A stretch of 64,000 nt of DNA. Source: Streptomyces xanthophaeus (GTDB taxonomy: Bacteria; Actinomycetota; Actinomycetes; Streptomycetales; Streptomycetaceae). The stretch covers positions 62,001-126,000 of the forward strand of contig NZ_JOFT01000023.1 of assembly GCF_000725805.1 (NCBI RefSeq). The letters run 5' to 3'. The translations under genes and the position numbers were made by a program. Under the pieces are notes generated by a model. The model had not been told where the DNA came from. It did not search any database and saw only the letters and a list, made by a program, of their open reading frames with translations. Positions 25,156 to 34,496 of this stretch are shown one piece after another (the stretch's first letter is position 1; every line of letters begins with the position of its first letter).

Positions 25156-25958
25156 ACACCGCCCACTTACTCGACCGGCCCGGACTCCTCCCGGAGGCCC
25201 GGCGCACCGTCGAGGACTACGAGAAGGAACACGACACCCGCTTCAGCCACCTGGTGCACTTCGCGCCCGGGACGCTGGAGACGCTGCACGCCCCCGGCCC
25301 CCTGCCGCCGAACGTACGCGTCGCGTCCGACACCCTCCCCGAGGTCGTCGAGCGCATGGCCACCGTCACCGAGGTCGCCAACCTCCCCGCCCAGAGCGAT
25401 GCCGACCGGGCCCGCTACCTCCGAGCCCTCCTCGACATCTACGGCCTGCTCCCCGTCCGGGTGCGCGACCGCGTCACCGCACCCGGAACGGCCGTCGTGG
25501 CCCCCGAACGCGAAGGCCGCATCCTCGCCGAGCGCCTCGGCGTCCTGCCGCAGCAGCGCAACTGGACCCCGCAGGCCAAACGCATACCGCTGGAGGGCGG
25601 ACTCCTCGTCGGCGTCGACGAACGCCTCCCCTCCCGGGCCGACCGGCTGGTGATCGTCGACGGAGTCGTGGCCAGCGGGGTGACCCTCATGGCGATGATG
25701 CGGCTGACGGTCCGGCCCGGAGCCGCCGTGGAGATCTTCACCTGCCACTCCACCCGGCAGGGCGCCCTCGCCCTCGCCCGGTACGCCGAGCAGCTCCAGG
25801 TGTCCCTCACCCTCCACGTCGGCCACGTCTCGGGCGAGCTGAACGGGAAGTTCTACGCCGTGTCACCCGACGCCCCGGGGCAGCTGCTCCTCGGTGACGT
25901 CGGGGACACCATCAGCCCGGTCGCGACCGTGCCCCCACCCCGGGGGACCGCCCCGTGA
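25152..25958 (+). CDS. Phosphoribosyltransferase-like protein
   Basis: 268 residues. The PRPP-loop motif is visible as RLVIVDGVVASGVTLMAMM (hydrophobic strand, acidic residue, then small residues with T), like uracil/hypoxanthine phosphoribosyltransferases, and flanking regions show the type I PRTase alternation. The N-terminal ~100 residues have no family I recognise. Codon 6 (25167-25169) is TTA. The gene shares ATGA/GTGA overlaps with both neighbours, so expression is tightly coupled. It may attach or exchange the ribose phosphate on the cluster base. A purely regulatory PRTase-fold role is the alternative. Confidence 0.75.
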   Translation: MNTAHLLDRPGLLPEARRTVEDYEKEHDTRFSHLVHFAPGTLETLHAPGPLPPNVRVASDTLPEVVERMATVTEVANLPAQSDADRARYLRALLDIYGLLPVRVRDRVTAPGTAVVAPEREGRILAERLGVLPQQRNWTPQAKRIPLEGGLLVGVDERLPSRADRLVIVDGVVASGVTLMAMMRLTVRPGAAVEIFTCHSTRQGALALARYAEQLQVSLTLHVGHVSGELNGKFYAVSPDAPGQLLLGDVGDTISPVATVPPPRGTAP

Positions 25959-27316
25959 CGCGGCCCGGGAGCCCGGGCAGCGGGCCGGAACTCCTCAGCC
26001 GGGAACCCGCCGCGGTCCCCGGAGCCGTCGACCGGTACTTCTCGCTGACCGCCCGCGGCTCGACCTGGCAGCGCGAGGTGTTCGCCGGGACGTCCACCTT
26101 CCTGGCCCTCTCCTACATCGTGGTCGTCAATCCGGCGATCCTCAGCGAGGGCGGCATCCCGCACGCCGCCGCCTTCTTCGCCACGGCGGCCGTCGGCGGC
26201 ATCGCCACCGTGGCCATGGGGCTGTGGGCCAGGCTCCCCTTCGCCGTGGCACCCGGCATGGAGATGAACGCGATGATCGCGTTCTCCGTGGTCGGCACGC
26301 TCGCCTACACCTGGCCCGAGGCGCTGGGCATGGTGTTCTGGTCCGGCGTCGCGATGCTCGTGGTGTCCGTGCTGCGGCTGCGCGAGGCGGTGATCGACGC
26401 CATCCCCGCGGAGCTGCGCGCCGCCCTCGCCGCCTCGGTCGGCGCGTTCATCGGCCTGGTGGGCCTGCAGATCGCCCACCTCGTGCGCACCTCCGACGGA
26501 CGGCTGTCGGGCTTCGGCGACTGGACGGCGCCGCCCGCCGTCGCGCTGTACATCGGGCTCGCCGTCGCGCTGGTCCTGGACGCGCTCGGAGCCCGGGCCG
26601 CGGCCGTCCTGGGCGGCATCGCGGCCTCCGCGCTGTACTGCGTCCTCGCGGACATCGACGCGGCGGCTGCGGCGGGCTCGGTCGAGGGGGGCGGGGCGGC
26701 GCTCTTCCGCTTCGACCTCGGCGTCATCGCCGACCCCCGGGCCTGGGGTCTGATCCTGGTCCTGTTCGCCCTCGACTTCTTCGGCAGCATCGCGAAGGTG
26801 GTCGGCCTGTCGGCGAACACCCCGCTCCAGGACGCCGACGGGAAGGTGCCCGGCATGCGCCAGGCCCTGCTCGTCGACGCGGGCGCCACCGTGGCCGGAT
26901 CCGCCGCCGGTTCCTCCAGCTTCGTGGCCTTCGTCGAGAGCGCCGTCGGCATCCGCGCCGGCGCCCGGACGGGCCTCGCGGCGGTCGTCACCGGCCTGCT
27001 CCTGTTCTCCTGCCTGTTCCTGGCCCCGGTGCTGGCCCACGTACCGGTGGAGGCCACCACCGGCGCCCTGGTCTTCGTCGCGGTCAAGATGCTGACCGCG
27101 CGCCGCCCGGAGGCCTCCGGGCGCCTGGGCCTGGCCGTCACGGTGACGGCTCTGGCCGTCACCGTGGTCACCCTCGCCATCGACCAGGCGATGGCCGCCG
27201 CCTTCGTGGTGTGCGCCCTGGCCGGCCTGTCCGGCCGCCGCAGGCCGCGTCCCGCCCTGTGGGTGACGACAGTGCTGCTGGTGGCAGCCGTCGCCCTCCA
27301 GTACCTCAACCGCTGA
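25955..27316 (+). CDS. NCS2-family purine (AzgA-like) permease
   Basis: 453 residues with 12-14 membrane segments. The start REVFAGTSTFLALSYIVVVNP and VAPGMEMNAMIAF are the first-helix and motif-1 sequences of AzgA-type guanine/hypoxanthine/adenine permeases. SSSFVAFVESAVGIRAGARTGL corresponds to the conserved substrate loop (SSxxxxxESxxGxxxGxRTGL). It moves nucleobases with protons. Within this operon it may import a base precursor or handle a base-like product. GTG start, overlapping the PRTase gene by four bases. Confidence 0.9.
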   Translation: MTRPGSPGSGPELLSREPAAVPGAVDRYFSLTARGSTWQREVFAGTSTFLALSYIVVVNPAILSEGGIPHAAAFFATAAVGGIATVAMGLWARLPFAVAPGMEMNAMIAFSVVGTLAYTWPEALGMVFWSGVAMLVVSVLRLREAVIDAIPAELRAALAASVGAFIGLVGLQIAHLVRTSDGRLSGFGDWTAPPAVALYIGLAVALVLDALGARAAAVLGGIAASALYCVLADIDAAAAAGSVEGGGAALFRFDLGVIADPRAWGLILVLFALDFFGSIAKVVGLSANTPLQDADGKVPGMRQALLVDAGATVAGSAAGSSSFVAFVESAVGIRAGARTGLAAVVTGLLLFSCLFLAPVLAHVPVEATTGALVFVAVKMLTARRPEASGRLGLAVTVTALAVTVVTLAIDQAMAAAFVVCALAGLSGRRRPRPALWVTTVLLVAAVALQYLNR

Positions 27317-27349
27317 GCAGCCCGCTCACCGCACGATCAAGGAGCCACC

Positions 27350-28006
27350 ATGAGCAACGAGGACCTTCCCCTCCTCGCCGAGTCCGTCCGCCAGCCCGAG
27401 GGCACCCCCGACCGGCTGCGCCGCCAGATCGAGTTCGTCATCGAGGTCGACCGCCTCAAGAACGTCTTCCGGCAGAGCCCGCTGCTGGCCGCCGACCGCA
27501 AGGAGAACGACGCCGAGCACTCCTGGCACCTCGCACTGATGACCCTGGTGCTCGCCGAGCACGCGGACGAGCCGGTCGACACCAGCAAGGTCCTCGCCCT
27601 GGTCCTCGTCCACGACCTGGTGGAGATCTACGCGGGGGACACCTTCCTGTACGACACCGAGGGCGCCGAGGACCAGGAAGAGCGTGAACAGCGGGCCGCG
27701 GACAAGCTCTTCGCGCTGCTCCCGGAGGACCAGCAGAAGCACTTCCGCGCGCTGTGGGACGAGTTCGAGGCCCGCGTCACCCCGGAGGCGCGCTTCGCCA
27801 AAGCCATGGACCGGCTCCAGCCGCTGCTGCTCAACTTCGGCAACCAGGGCGGCACATGGCGCACCCCCGGGGTCACGGAGGAGGTGGTGCTGGCCCGCAA
27901 GTCGGTGATCAAGGACGCCTCCGCGGACCTGTGGGAGTACGCGCAGAGCCTGATCCGCACCGGTGCGGACCGGGGCTGGGTGCCCCGGGACCACACCGGC
28001 GCCTGA
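27350..28006 (+). CDS. HD-domain protein, 5'-deoxynucleotidase (YfbR/HDDC2)-like
   Basis: 218 residues with AAGGAG upstream. The HD metal site is readable: ENDAEHSWHLALM, LVLVHDLVEIYAGD and a later Asp after the ARFAKAMDRLQP helix. The family dephosphorylates nucleoside 5'-monophosphates. In the cluster it could remove the phosphate from the GTP-cyclohydrolase-derived ribotide before the nucleoside hydrolase cuts the base free. That order is inference. It is the last gene of the operon. The convergent chitinase gene ends 14 bp beyond. Confidence 0.85.
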   Translation: MSNEDLPLLAESVRQPEGTPDRLRRQIEFVIEVDRLKNVFRQSPLLAADRKENDAEHSWHLALMTLVLAEHADEPVDTSKVLALVLVHDLVEIYAGDTFLYDTEGAEDQEEREQRAADKLFALLPEDQQKHFRALWDEFEARVTPEARFAKAMDRLQPLLLNFGNQGGTWRTPGVTEEVVLARKSVIKDASADLWEYAQSLIRTGADRGWVPRDHTGA

Positions 28007-28019
28007 CGGCGGGGCCGGG

Positions 28020-29684
28020 TCAGCCGGTGAAGCCGGCGGTGATGGAGGTGAACTGCCAGTCGTTCTGGGCGATCCCGGAGCAGGTCTCCTGCAGTCCGCC
28101 GCCGGCGCAGCCGCGGTCGCGGTTGACGGACCAGAAGGCGAGCCGGGCGAGGTGGTGGGAGTTGGCCCAGTCGCGGATGTCCGTCCAGTTCTGGACCGTG
28201 GTGGTCTCCTGGGTGTCGCTGATCCCGTTCATGCCGGAGATGCCGATGTGCGCGTAGGCGGTGGCGTCGTCCCAGCCGAAGGTGGACTTGAGCTTGCCGG
28301 CCAGGCCCTGGGTGGCGCTCACCGTGCTCGCGTACATGTCGGTGGACGCGTTGCCGAAGTCGAACGGCATGATGGTGAAGACATCGATGCCCGCGTCCAG
28401 CGCCGCGGCCCGCTCGATCAGGCGGTTGCCCCAGGAGGTCGGCCCGGTGGTGCTGGTGCCGAAGGTGAGGATGGTCTTCAGGCCCGGGTTGTTCTGCTTG
28501 ACGATCTTGAGTGCGCCGAGGATGCGGTCCTGGACCACCGCGTTCTCGAACTCGTCGGTGTTCTCGATGTCGACGTCGATGGCCTTCAGCCCGTAGGCGT
28601 CGATGACCTGCTGGTAGGCCCCGGCCAGGGCCTCGGGGGTGGAGCAGTTCGGGCCGAGCTTGTTGCCCTGCCAGCCGCCGATGGACGGTACGACGTCGCC
28701 GCCCGCGGCCCGGATGGCGCTGATGGTGGACTGGTCGACCCCGCCGGTGAGGGGGCGCTGGCCGTCCCAGGACGGGTTGCAGCCGCCGGAGGAGAGGATG
28801 AAGGCCATGGTGAACCACTTCACGCCGGTCGCGTTCATCACCGTGGTGGCGCTCGGCGGGTTGCCCCAGCCCATGTAGAGGTAGGGCGCGGCCTGCTTGA
28901 AGCCGCTCGGGTCGGATCCGGCGTCGGTGGTGACCTGGAGCGCGGCGGAGGCGGGCGAGGTGTTGCCCGCCAGGTCGCGGGCCCGGACGGTGAAGGAGTG
29001 GGCGGTGGCCGCGGCGAGTCCGGTGACGGTGGCGCTCGTGGTGGTGGAGGTGGCGACCTTCGTGGTGCCCCGGTAGACGTCGTAGCCGGTGACGCCCACG
29101 TCGTCGGTGGCGGCCGACCAGGTCAGCGAGACGCTGGAGGAGGTCTTGCCGGTGGCGGTGAGGCCCCCCGGCGCGGTGGGGGCGACGGTGTCGGAGCTGC
29201 CGCCGGGGCCGTCGAGGCTGATGTCGTCGGCGTGGTAGGTGCCCTGCCCGTACCAGCCGTTCACGTAGACCTCGGCGCTGGTCTGGGACGGGCCGGTGGT
29301 GAAGGAGACGCTGAGCTTGGTCCAGGCGCCGGCGGAGCCGGTCCAGGTGGAGGCGCCGCCGGTGACACCGAGGTACACGTAGCTGCCGCGGACCCACCCG
29401 GAGAGGGTGTAGGCGGTGTTCGGCTGCACGGCGACGGTCTGCGTGCACTTGGCGTTGTCACCGGCGCTCGCCGCCCCGGCCAGCGCCTTGCCGCCGCCGT
29501 GCACGGGGGAGCTCACCACCGAGCCCAGCCCGCCGGTACACGACCAGCCGGCCGTCGTCCCGGTCTCGAAGTCGCCGTTCGCGAGCAGGTTGGCGCCGAA
29601 GGCGGCGCCCGGGGTGCTCAGCACCGCGGCCGCGCCGAGCAGGGTGGCGCCCAGTGCGCCGAGCAGGCGTGTGGGGGTACGCAA
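28020..29684 (-). CDS. Secreted GH18 chitinase with carbohydrate-binding and FnIII domains
   Basis: 554 residues. Signal peptide 1-30 (cleavage AAFG-AN), a beta-sandwich carbohydrate-binding module (31-157, starting [16 protein letters not shown]), a fibronectin type III domain (about 168-254, [30 protein letters not shown]) and a GH18 barrel (265-554). The catalytic motif is AIDVDIE (Asp-370, Asp-372, Glu-374), the D-x-D-x-E of family 18. It degrades chitin outside the cell to chito-oligosaccharides. Induction by chitin is suggested by a DasR-type element at the promoter. Confidence 0.92.
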   Translation of the reverse strand: MRTPTRLLGALGATLLGAAAVLSTPGAAFGANLLANGDFETGTTAGWSCTGGLGSVVSSPVHGGGKALAGAASAGDNAKCTQTVAVQPNTAYTLSGWVRGSYVYLGVTGGASTWTGSAGAWTKLSVSFTTGPSQTSAEVYVNGWYGQGTYHADDISLDGPGGSSDTVAPTAPGGLTATGKTSSSVSLTWSAATDDVGVTGYDVYRGTTKVATSTTTSATVTGLAAATAHSFTVRARDLAGNTSPASAALQVTTDAGSDPSGFKQAAPYLYMGWGNPPSATTVMNATGVKWFTMAFILSSGGCNPSWDGQRPLTGGVDQSTISAIRAAGGDVVPSIGGWQGNKLGPNCSTPEALAGAYQQVIDAYGLKAIDVDIENTDEFENAVVQDRILGALKIVKQNNPGLKTILTFGTSTTGPTSWGNRLIERAAALDAGIDVFTIMPFDFGNASTDMYASTVSATQGLAGKLKSTFGWDDATAYAHIGISGMNGISDTQETTTVQNWTDIRDWANSHHLARLAFWSVNRDRGCAGGGLQETCSGIAQNDWQFTSITAGFTG

Positions 29685-29749
29685 GGCAGTGCCTCCAGAG
29701 GTGGGGGGAGAGCAGGCGTGAGGTCACGGAGAAGTGCGGGGGTGCCGGG

Positions 29750-29779
29750 AACCTATTCCTCCGTAAGTCTCGACGTCAA
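29750..29779 (-). promoter_or_regulatory. Chitinase promoter
   Basis: On the minus strand TTGACG (29774-29779) and TAGGTT (29750-29755) are 18 bases apart, matching the streptomycete vegetative consensus at most positions, about 65 bp upstream of the ATG. Confidence 0.7.
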
Positions 29780-29794
29780 CAGGTCTGGACCAAT
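29779..29794 (-). promoter_or_regulatory. DasR-type dre / chitinase direct-repeat element
   Basis: The minus strand reads ATTGGTCCAGACCTGT. Its core TGGTCCAGACCT is the 12-mer known from streptomycete chitinase promoters and fits the DasR (GntR) consensus TGGTCTAGACCA. It touches the -35 box, the expected place for repression that is lifted by N-acetylglucosamine derivatives. Confidence 0.8.
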
Positions 29795-29919
29795 TGGCCG
29801 TGCGGGAATTCCGGTCACCCGTACGGGCGTTGGCGCGGACCCGCACGGCCGCCCACCCCCGCCGCCGTGATCGCGCGCCGTGATCACAGCAGGTCGGCGC
29901 CCTCAAATACACTGTCCCG

Positions 29920-30276
29920 GTGACTGAGAACTCCTTGCCGCCCTGTCCCGAATGCTCCGGTACCTACACCTACGAGATGGGCGCGCTCCTGGTCTGCCCC
30001 GAGTGCGGACACGAGTGGCCGCCCGCCACCGGTGAGCCCGCCGAAGCCTCCGGCGAGCGGGTGGTCAAGGACTCGGTCGGCAACGTCCTCGCCGACGGCG
30101 ACACGGTCACGGTCGTCAAGGGCCTCAAGGTGAAGGGCAGTACGAGCGGCATCAAGGCGGGCACCAAGGTGCGCAACATCCGACTGGTCGACGGGGTCGA
30201 CGGCCACGACATCGACTGCAAGATCGAGGGCTTCGGCGCCATGCAGCTCAAGTCCAGCGTGGTCCGCAAGGTCTGA
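29920..30276 (+). CDS. YjdM/PhnA zinc-ribbon protein
   Basis: 118 residues, GTG start. An N-terminal zinc ribbon has two CPEC pairs (PPCPECSG and VCPECGHEW) and is followed by the SH3-like PhnA C-terminal domain ([34 protein letters not shown]). This is the whole family length. The name PhnA comes from its position in the E. coli phosphonate region, but no phosphonate role has been shown for the family and no phn genes are present here. Confidence 0.9.
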   Translation: MTENSLPPCPECSGTYTYEMGALLVCPECGHEWPPATGEPAEASGERVVKDSVGNVLADGDTVTVVKGLKVKGSTSGIKAGTKVRNIRLVDGVDGHDIDCKIEGFGAMQLKSSVVRKV

Positions 30277-30413
30277 CCCCGGTACGTCCGGAACGGCCCG
30301 TACGAAACCCAGTTCGTCAGCAGCGTGCGGCCCGGGCCGCACGTCCGGGTGGTAGTTCCCCGCCCGGGGGCTTTTCGGCGCCCGGGGCCCGTGGGGACCG
30401 CAAGAGTTGCCCC

Positions 30414-32369
30414 ATGATCATCGATCCGCCCCCCACCCCCAGCGCCTCCGACGAGCCCGCACCCGCGCCCGCCCGCAGGCCCTCCCGCCGCACCGTCATC
30501 GCCGGAGCCGGCGCACTGACCGTCGCGGGAGCCGGCGCCCTCACCGTCGCCGCGGCGTCGGCCGAGACCCCGCGGACGGCGCCCGGCAGCGCCCGCCCCG
30601 ACTGGGACACCTGCCTCACCGTCGCCCGGGCCGTCCTCGTCCGCGACGAGGAGGACCAGCCGCTCGTACCGCGCTACGCGGACGTCCTGCTGAAGAACGG
30701 ACTGCCCCGGTCCCGCCGCCCCGCCAAGAAGGTGCTGGTCGTGGGCGCCGGGCCCGCCGGGCTCGCCGCCGCGCACCTGCTGCGCGAGGCCGGGCACCAG
30801 GTCACCGTCATCGAGGCCAACGGCAACCGGGTGGGCGGCCGGATCAAGACCTTCCGGACGGGCGGCCACGAGAACGCGCCCGCCCCCTTCGCCGACCCCA
30901 AGCAGTACGCCGAGGCCGGCGCCATGCGCATCCCCGACAGCCACCCGCTGGTCACCGGGCTGATGGACAGCTTCGGCCTCCAGCGCCGGCGCTTCCACCT
31001 GGTCGACGTCGACGGATCCGGCCGGCCCGCCTACCGCACCTGGATCTTCGTCAACGGCATCCGGGTCCGCCGCGCCGACTACGCCCGCAGCCCGCAGGCC
31101 GTCAACCGCTCCTTCGGCGTCCCGGCGGCGTACGAGTCCCTGCCCGCCGCGCAGATCGTGCGGGGCGCCTTCGCCCCCGTGCGCAAGGAGATCGAGGGCA
31201 AGAAGGACAAGGAGCTCGTCGAGGGCTGGGCCAGGGTCGTCCAGCGCTACGGCCACATGTCGATGTACCGCTTCCTGACCGAGGAGGCACAGCTCGACGA
31301 CCGGACGATCGACCTGATCGGAACCGTCGAGAACCTCACCTCCCGGCTGCACCTCGCCTTCATCCACAGCTTCATCGGCGCCTCGCTGATCAGCCCCGAC
31401 ACCGCGTTCTACGAGCTGCCCGACGGCACCGCCACCCTTGCCGACGCGCTCTACGGCCGCGTCAAGGACCTGGTCCGGCTCGACCGCCGGGCCACCCGGA
31501 TCACGCACGGCGAGCGCACGGTGAGCATCGACACCGTCTCCGAGGGCCGCGGCGGCAGCCCCGTACGGCGCGAGACCTTCACCGGCGACACCGCGATCAT
31601 CACCGTCCCCTTCTCCGGCCTGCGCCACATCCAGGTCAGCCCCGCACTCTCCTACGGCAAGCGGCGCGCGGTCACCGAACTGCACTACGACGCGGCCACC
31701 AAGGTGCTGCTGGAATTCAGCCGCCGCTGGTGGGAGTTCGACGAGGCCGCCTGGAAGCGCGAACTCGAAGCCGTGAAGCCCGGGCTGTACCGCAAGTACC
31801 AGCTCGGCCAGACCTCCGACGACGGTGCGCTGCTCGGCGCCCACTCCTCCGTCCCCAAGGGCCACGTCTCCGCCGCCCAGCGCGCGCACTACGCCGCCTG
31901 CCGCCGGATCACCCGCGACCAGCCCGAGGCGGCCGGCGTCATCGGCGGCGGATCGGCCACCGACAACCCCAACCGCTTCATGTTCCAGCCCTCCTATCCC
32001 GTCGAGGGCAGCCAGGGCGGCGTGATCCTCGCCTCCTACAGCTGGGCGGACGACGCCCTGAAGTGGGACTCCTTCGACGACGCGGAGCGCTACCCGCGCG
32101 CCCTCGCCGGACTCCAGGAGGTGTTCGGGCAGCGGATCGAGGTGTTCTACACCGGGGTCGGGCGCACCCAGTCCTGGATGCGCGACCCGTACGCCTACGG
32201 TGAGGCCTCCGTCCTGCTGCCCGGCCAGCACACCGAGCTCTTCCCCCACGTCCGCGAGCCCGAGGGCAGCCTGCACTTCGCCGGCTGCCACACCTCGATC
32301 AAGCCGGCCTGGATCGAGGGGGCCCTGGAGTCCGCGGTGCGCAGCGCCCTGGAGGTCCACTCGGCGTAG
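30414..32369 (+). CDS. Secreted L-glutamate/L-amino-acid oxidase-like flavoenzyme
   Basis: 651 residues. The Tat-type signal [20 protein letters not shown] ends near ASAET. The FAD dinucleotide-binding motif [30 protein letters not shown] begins near residue 105. Segments such as [55 protein letters not shown] and the C-terminal [22 protein letters not shown] closely follow Streptomyces L-glutamate oxidase as I remember it. Expected reaction: L-glutamate or another L-amino acid to the 2-oxo acid, with ammonia and hydrogen peroxide. Substrate identity is not decided by sequence. The monocistronic arrangement suggests its own promoter. Confidence 0.85.
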   Translation: MIIDPPPTPSASDEPAPAPARRPSRRTVIAGAGALTVAGAGALTVAAASAETPRTAPGSARPDWDTCLTVARAVLVRDEEDQPLVPRYADVLLKNGLPRSRRPAKKVLVVGAGPAGLAAAHLLREAGHQVTVIEANGNRVGGRIKTFRTGGHENAPAPFADPKQYAEAGAMRIPDSHPLVTGLMDSFGLQRRRFHLVDVDGSGRPAYRTWIFVNGIRVRRADYARSPQAVNRSFGVPAAYESLPAAQIVRGAFAPVRKEIEGKKDKELVEGWARVVQRYGHMSMYRFLTEEAQLDDRTIDLIGTVENLTSRLHLAFIHSFIGASLISPDTAFYELPDGTATLADALYGRVKDLVRLDRRATRITHGERTVSIDTVSEGRGGSPVRRETFTGDTAIITVPFSGLRHIQVSPALSYGKRRAVTELHYDAATKVLLEFSRRWWEFDEAAWKRELEAVKPGLYRKYQLGQTSDDGALLGAHSSVPKGHVSAAQRAHYAACRRITRDQPEAAGVIGGGSATDNPNRFMFQPSYPVEGSQGGVILASYSWADDALKWDSFDDAERYPRALAGLQEVFGQRIEVFYTGVGRTQSWMRDPYAYGEASVLLPGQHTELFPHVREPEGSLHFAGCHTSIKPAWIEGALESAVRSALEVHSA

Positions 32370-32438
32370 GGCGTACGGGGCCGCCGCCCCCCCGCCCGCC
32401 GCTGTCCGGGCGCCGCCCCTCCCCGAGGGGCGGCGCCG

Positions 32439-34346
32439 TCAGCTCTCCGCGAGCACGATCAGCCAGTCCCCTTCGGCGAAACGCACCCGCTGGCGCTTGT
32501 CGGGGTTGATCCGCACCCCGTAGCCGGGCCCCGTCGCGGCTTCCGCACGCAGCCGGTAGCCGACCGCGCAGGCCCGGCTGCGGCGCGCCGAGGCGACGAC
32601 GGTGGCGAAGCTGACCTCGTACCCGGCCCGGACGTAGTCGGTGACCGGCCGCAGGTACAGCTCGTGACCCTCCGCCCGGAACAGCTCCTCGAAGACGGCG
32701 GCGAGGTGGGGGCTCTCCGAGACCTGGGTCATCAGGAGGCTGATCAGCCGTCCGCTGACGATGAAGTCGGCGCCGTCCCGGGCGGGTGCGAGCAGCCGGT
32801 TGGCGTCGTCGGACATCTCGGTGGTCAGCGAGAGTTCCCGGTGCGCGGCCTCCCCGATCGCCCGCAGGTGCAGCAGCGTGACCAGCGTCCTGTCATCGGC
32901 CTGGGGCAGGGCCCCCGAGTCCAGGGGCGCGGCTGCGTCCTCGGCGATCACCATCACGCCGTCGTAGGCGGGCACGTCCAGCTTGTCCAGGACGCGGGGA
33001 TCGGTGATGTCCCCGCCGCGGAAGGTCACTTCGAGCCGACTGCGGACCGCCGCGGCCTCGTAGGCGCTGCGCGTCGTCGTCCCGTCGTCGAGGGCCACCA
33101 CGTCCAGGACGGTGCCGGGGCTCACGTACTCGTCGAGCTGTTCCAGGACGAGCGGGGCGCGGCGGTTCCAGCCGAGGAGGAGCAGCCGTTCGGCCACGGG
33201 GGTCCGGGGGCGGGCCGTGACCATGACGGCCTCGTCGACGAAGGAGGACACGTCCTGCGCCACGGCCGTGTCGTCGTCCTGCGAGATGACGAGGATCCGG
33301 TCGTCCGCGCCGACGGCCGCGGCGGGATCAGGATTGAGCGCGACGCTTCCGTCGGCGTGCAGCAGGCCGACCACCGAGGAGGTGGTGAAGGCGAGCAGGG
33401 CCTCGCCGAAGGTCCGGCCCACGAGCGGCCCGGGAGCAGCGGTGTAGAACTCGTCTCCGTCGAAGTCCAGTAACTCCTGGTAGACGAGGGAGAGTCCGGG
33501 CTGGCGGGCGGTCTGCACGAGGAGCCGGGCGACGATGTCGTCGATGCACAGCACGTGTCCGCCCGGCCCGGCCGCCAGCCGCGCCGTGGGGTGGTTGCGG
33601 GCGTCGCGGACGGCCGCCACCACCACCGTGTCGCCACCGGCGGGTACGGCCGTGTCGAGGGCGAGCAGGGTCTTCACCACGTGGGCGTCGCCCCACTCCG
33701 TGTCGGGCGGCAGGACGAGCACCGCCTTCGCGGTCTGCGGGCTGACGCGGGCGAGCTCCGTCGGGTCGGTGGTGCGGCCGCTCCGGCAGATGATCCTGGT
33801 CCGGCCGGTGTGGGGGACGTGGGTGGCGATCGCCTCCTCCATCGCCACCTTGTCCATCGGGGCGAGGACGGCGAGGGCGGACCGGCGCTGGTTCGCATGG
33901 GCGGCCACCAGTTCCCCGACCACCGGGAACACCTGGTCCGACCAGCCCAGTACGACGGTGTGGCGGGACTCCACCACGGTGGAGTGGCCCAGGCGCAGGG
34001 CCATGATGCGCTCGTTGATGCCGGTGGTGATCAGACTGACCAGGGCCGACACGAACAGCAGGGCTACCAGGGCCAGGGCCACGGAGGCGACGACGTACAC
34101 GGGAGGCCCGACCGCGCCCCCGATCTTGAGCGTCTGCCCCACGCTGACCCACACCGCGGTGAGCTTGCCGGAGAAGGTCTTCGGGGCGCCCCGGTCGGCC
34201 CACACGAGGACCGCGCTCGCCGGGAGCACGACGGCGAGGCAGGCCAGCGCCAGCCAGCCGACGAGCGCGGTGGTGCCCCGGGCCACCAGATGGTCGAACC
34301 GGTACCGCAGGCGCACCCGGAGGGACGTCCTGTGCTGCCCCGCCAT
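32439..34346 (-). CDS. CASTOR/POLLUX-type ion channel with NAD-binding (RCK/TrkA-like) domains
   Basis: 635 residues from the ATG at 34346 with GGGAGC upstream. Two N-terminal hydrophobic helices (about 22-45 and 75-105) flank a short pore-like region (KLTAVWVSVGQTLKIGG). The rest is cytoplasmic with two Rossmann-like units, the first starting HTVVLGWSDQVFPVVGEL and the second ERLLLLGWNRRAPLVLEQL. This is the arrangement of plant CASTOR/POLLUX and bacterial relatives, cation channels gated by RCK domains. Ion selectivity cannot be read. It converges on the amino-acid oxidase gene. Confidence 0.85.
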   Translation of the reverse strand: MAGQHRTSLRVRLRYRFDHLVARGTTALVGWLALACLAVVLPASAVLVWADRGAPKTFSGKLTAVWVSVGQTLKIGGAVGPPVYVVASVALALVALLFVSALVSLITTGINERIMALRLGHSTVVESRHTVVLGWSDQVFPVVGELVAAHANQRRSALAVLAPMDKVAMEEAIATHVPHTGRTRIICRSGRTTDPTELARVSPQTAKAVLVLPPDTEWGDAHVVKTLLALDTAVPAGGDTVVVAAVRDARNHPTARLAAGPGGHVLCIDDIVARLLVQTARQPGLSLVYQELLDFDGDEFYTAAPGPLVGRTFGEALLAFTTSSVVGLLHADGSVALNPDPAAAVGADDRILVISQDDDTAVAQDVSSFVDEAVMVTARPRTPVAERLLLLGWNRRAPLVLEQLDEYVSPGTVLDVVALDDGTTTRSAYEAAAVRSRLEVTFRGGDITDPRVLDKLDVPAYDGVMVIAEDAAAPLDSGALPQADDRTLVTLLHLRAIGEAAHRELSLTTEMSDDANRLLAPARDGADFIVSGRLISLLMTQVSESPHLAAVFEELFRAEGHELYLRPVTDYVRAGYEVSFATVVASARRSRACAVGYRLRAEAATGPGYGVRINPDKRQRVRFAEGDWLIVLAES

Positions 34347-34496
34347 TGCCAGCTCCCGAGCCTTCGACCGTGCCACGGGGTGGCTGCCCGCCACTCCCGC
34401 GTCCACGTTAGACAATCCCGACGCCCGCACCACCCCCGAGCGCCCCGCCCTCACCCGCAGGTATGAACCCGTCGGCCTGAACCGGCCCAGCCGTGG

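Noticed and set aside
18052..28006. Direct assignment as a toxoflavin or fervenulin cluster
   Set aside because: No N-methyltransferase and no RibD-type deaminase; only part of the gene set agrees.
29970..32360. A 796-codon open frame on the minus strand opposite the amino-acid oxidase gene
   Set aside because: Composition is the GC-shadow of the real gene (Val/Gly/Asp/Ala repeats, no domain), and the plus-strand gene has clear motifs.
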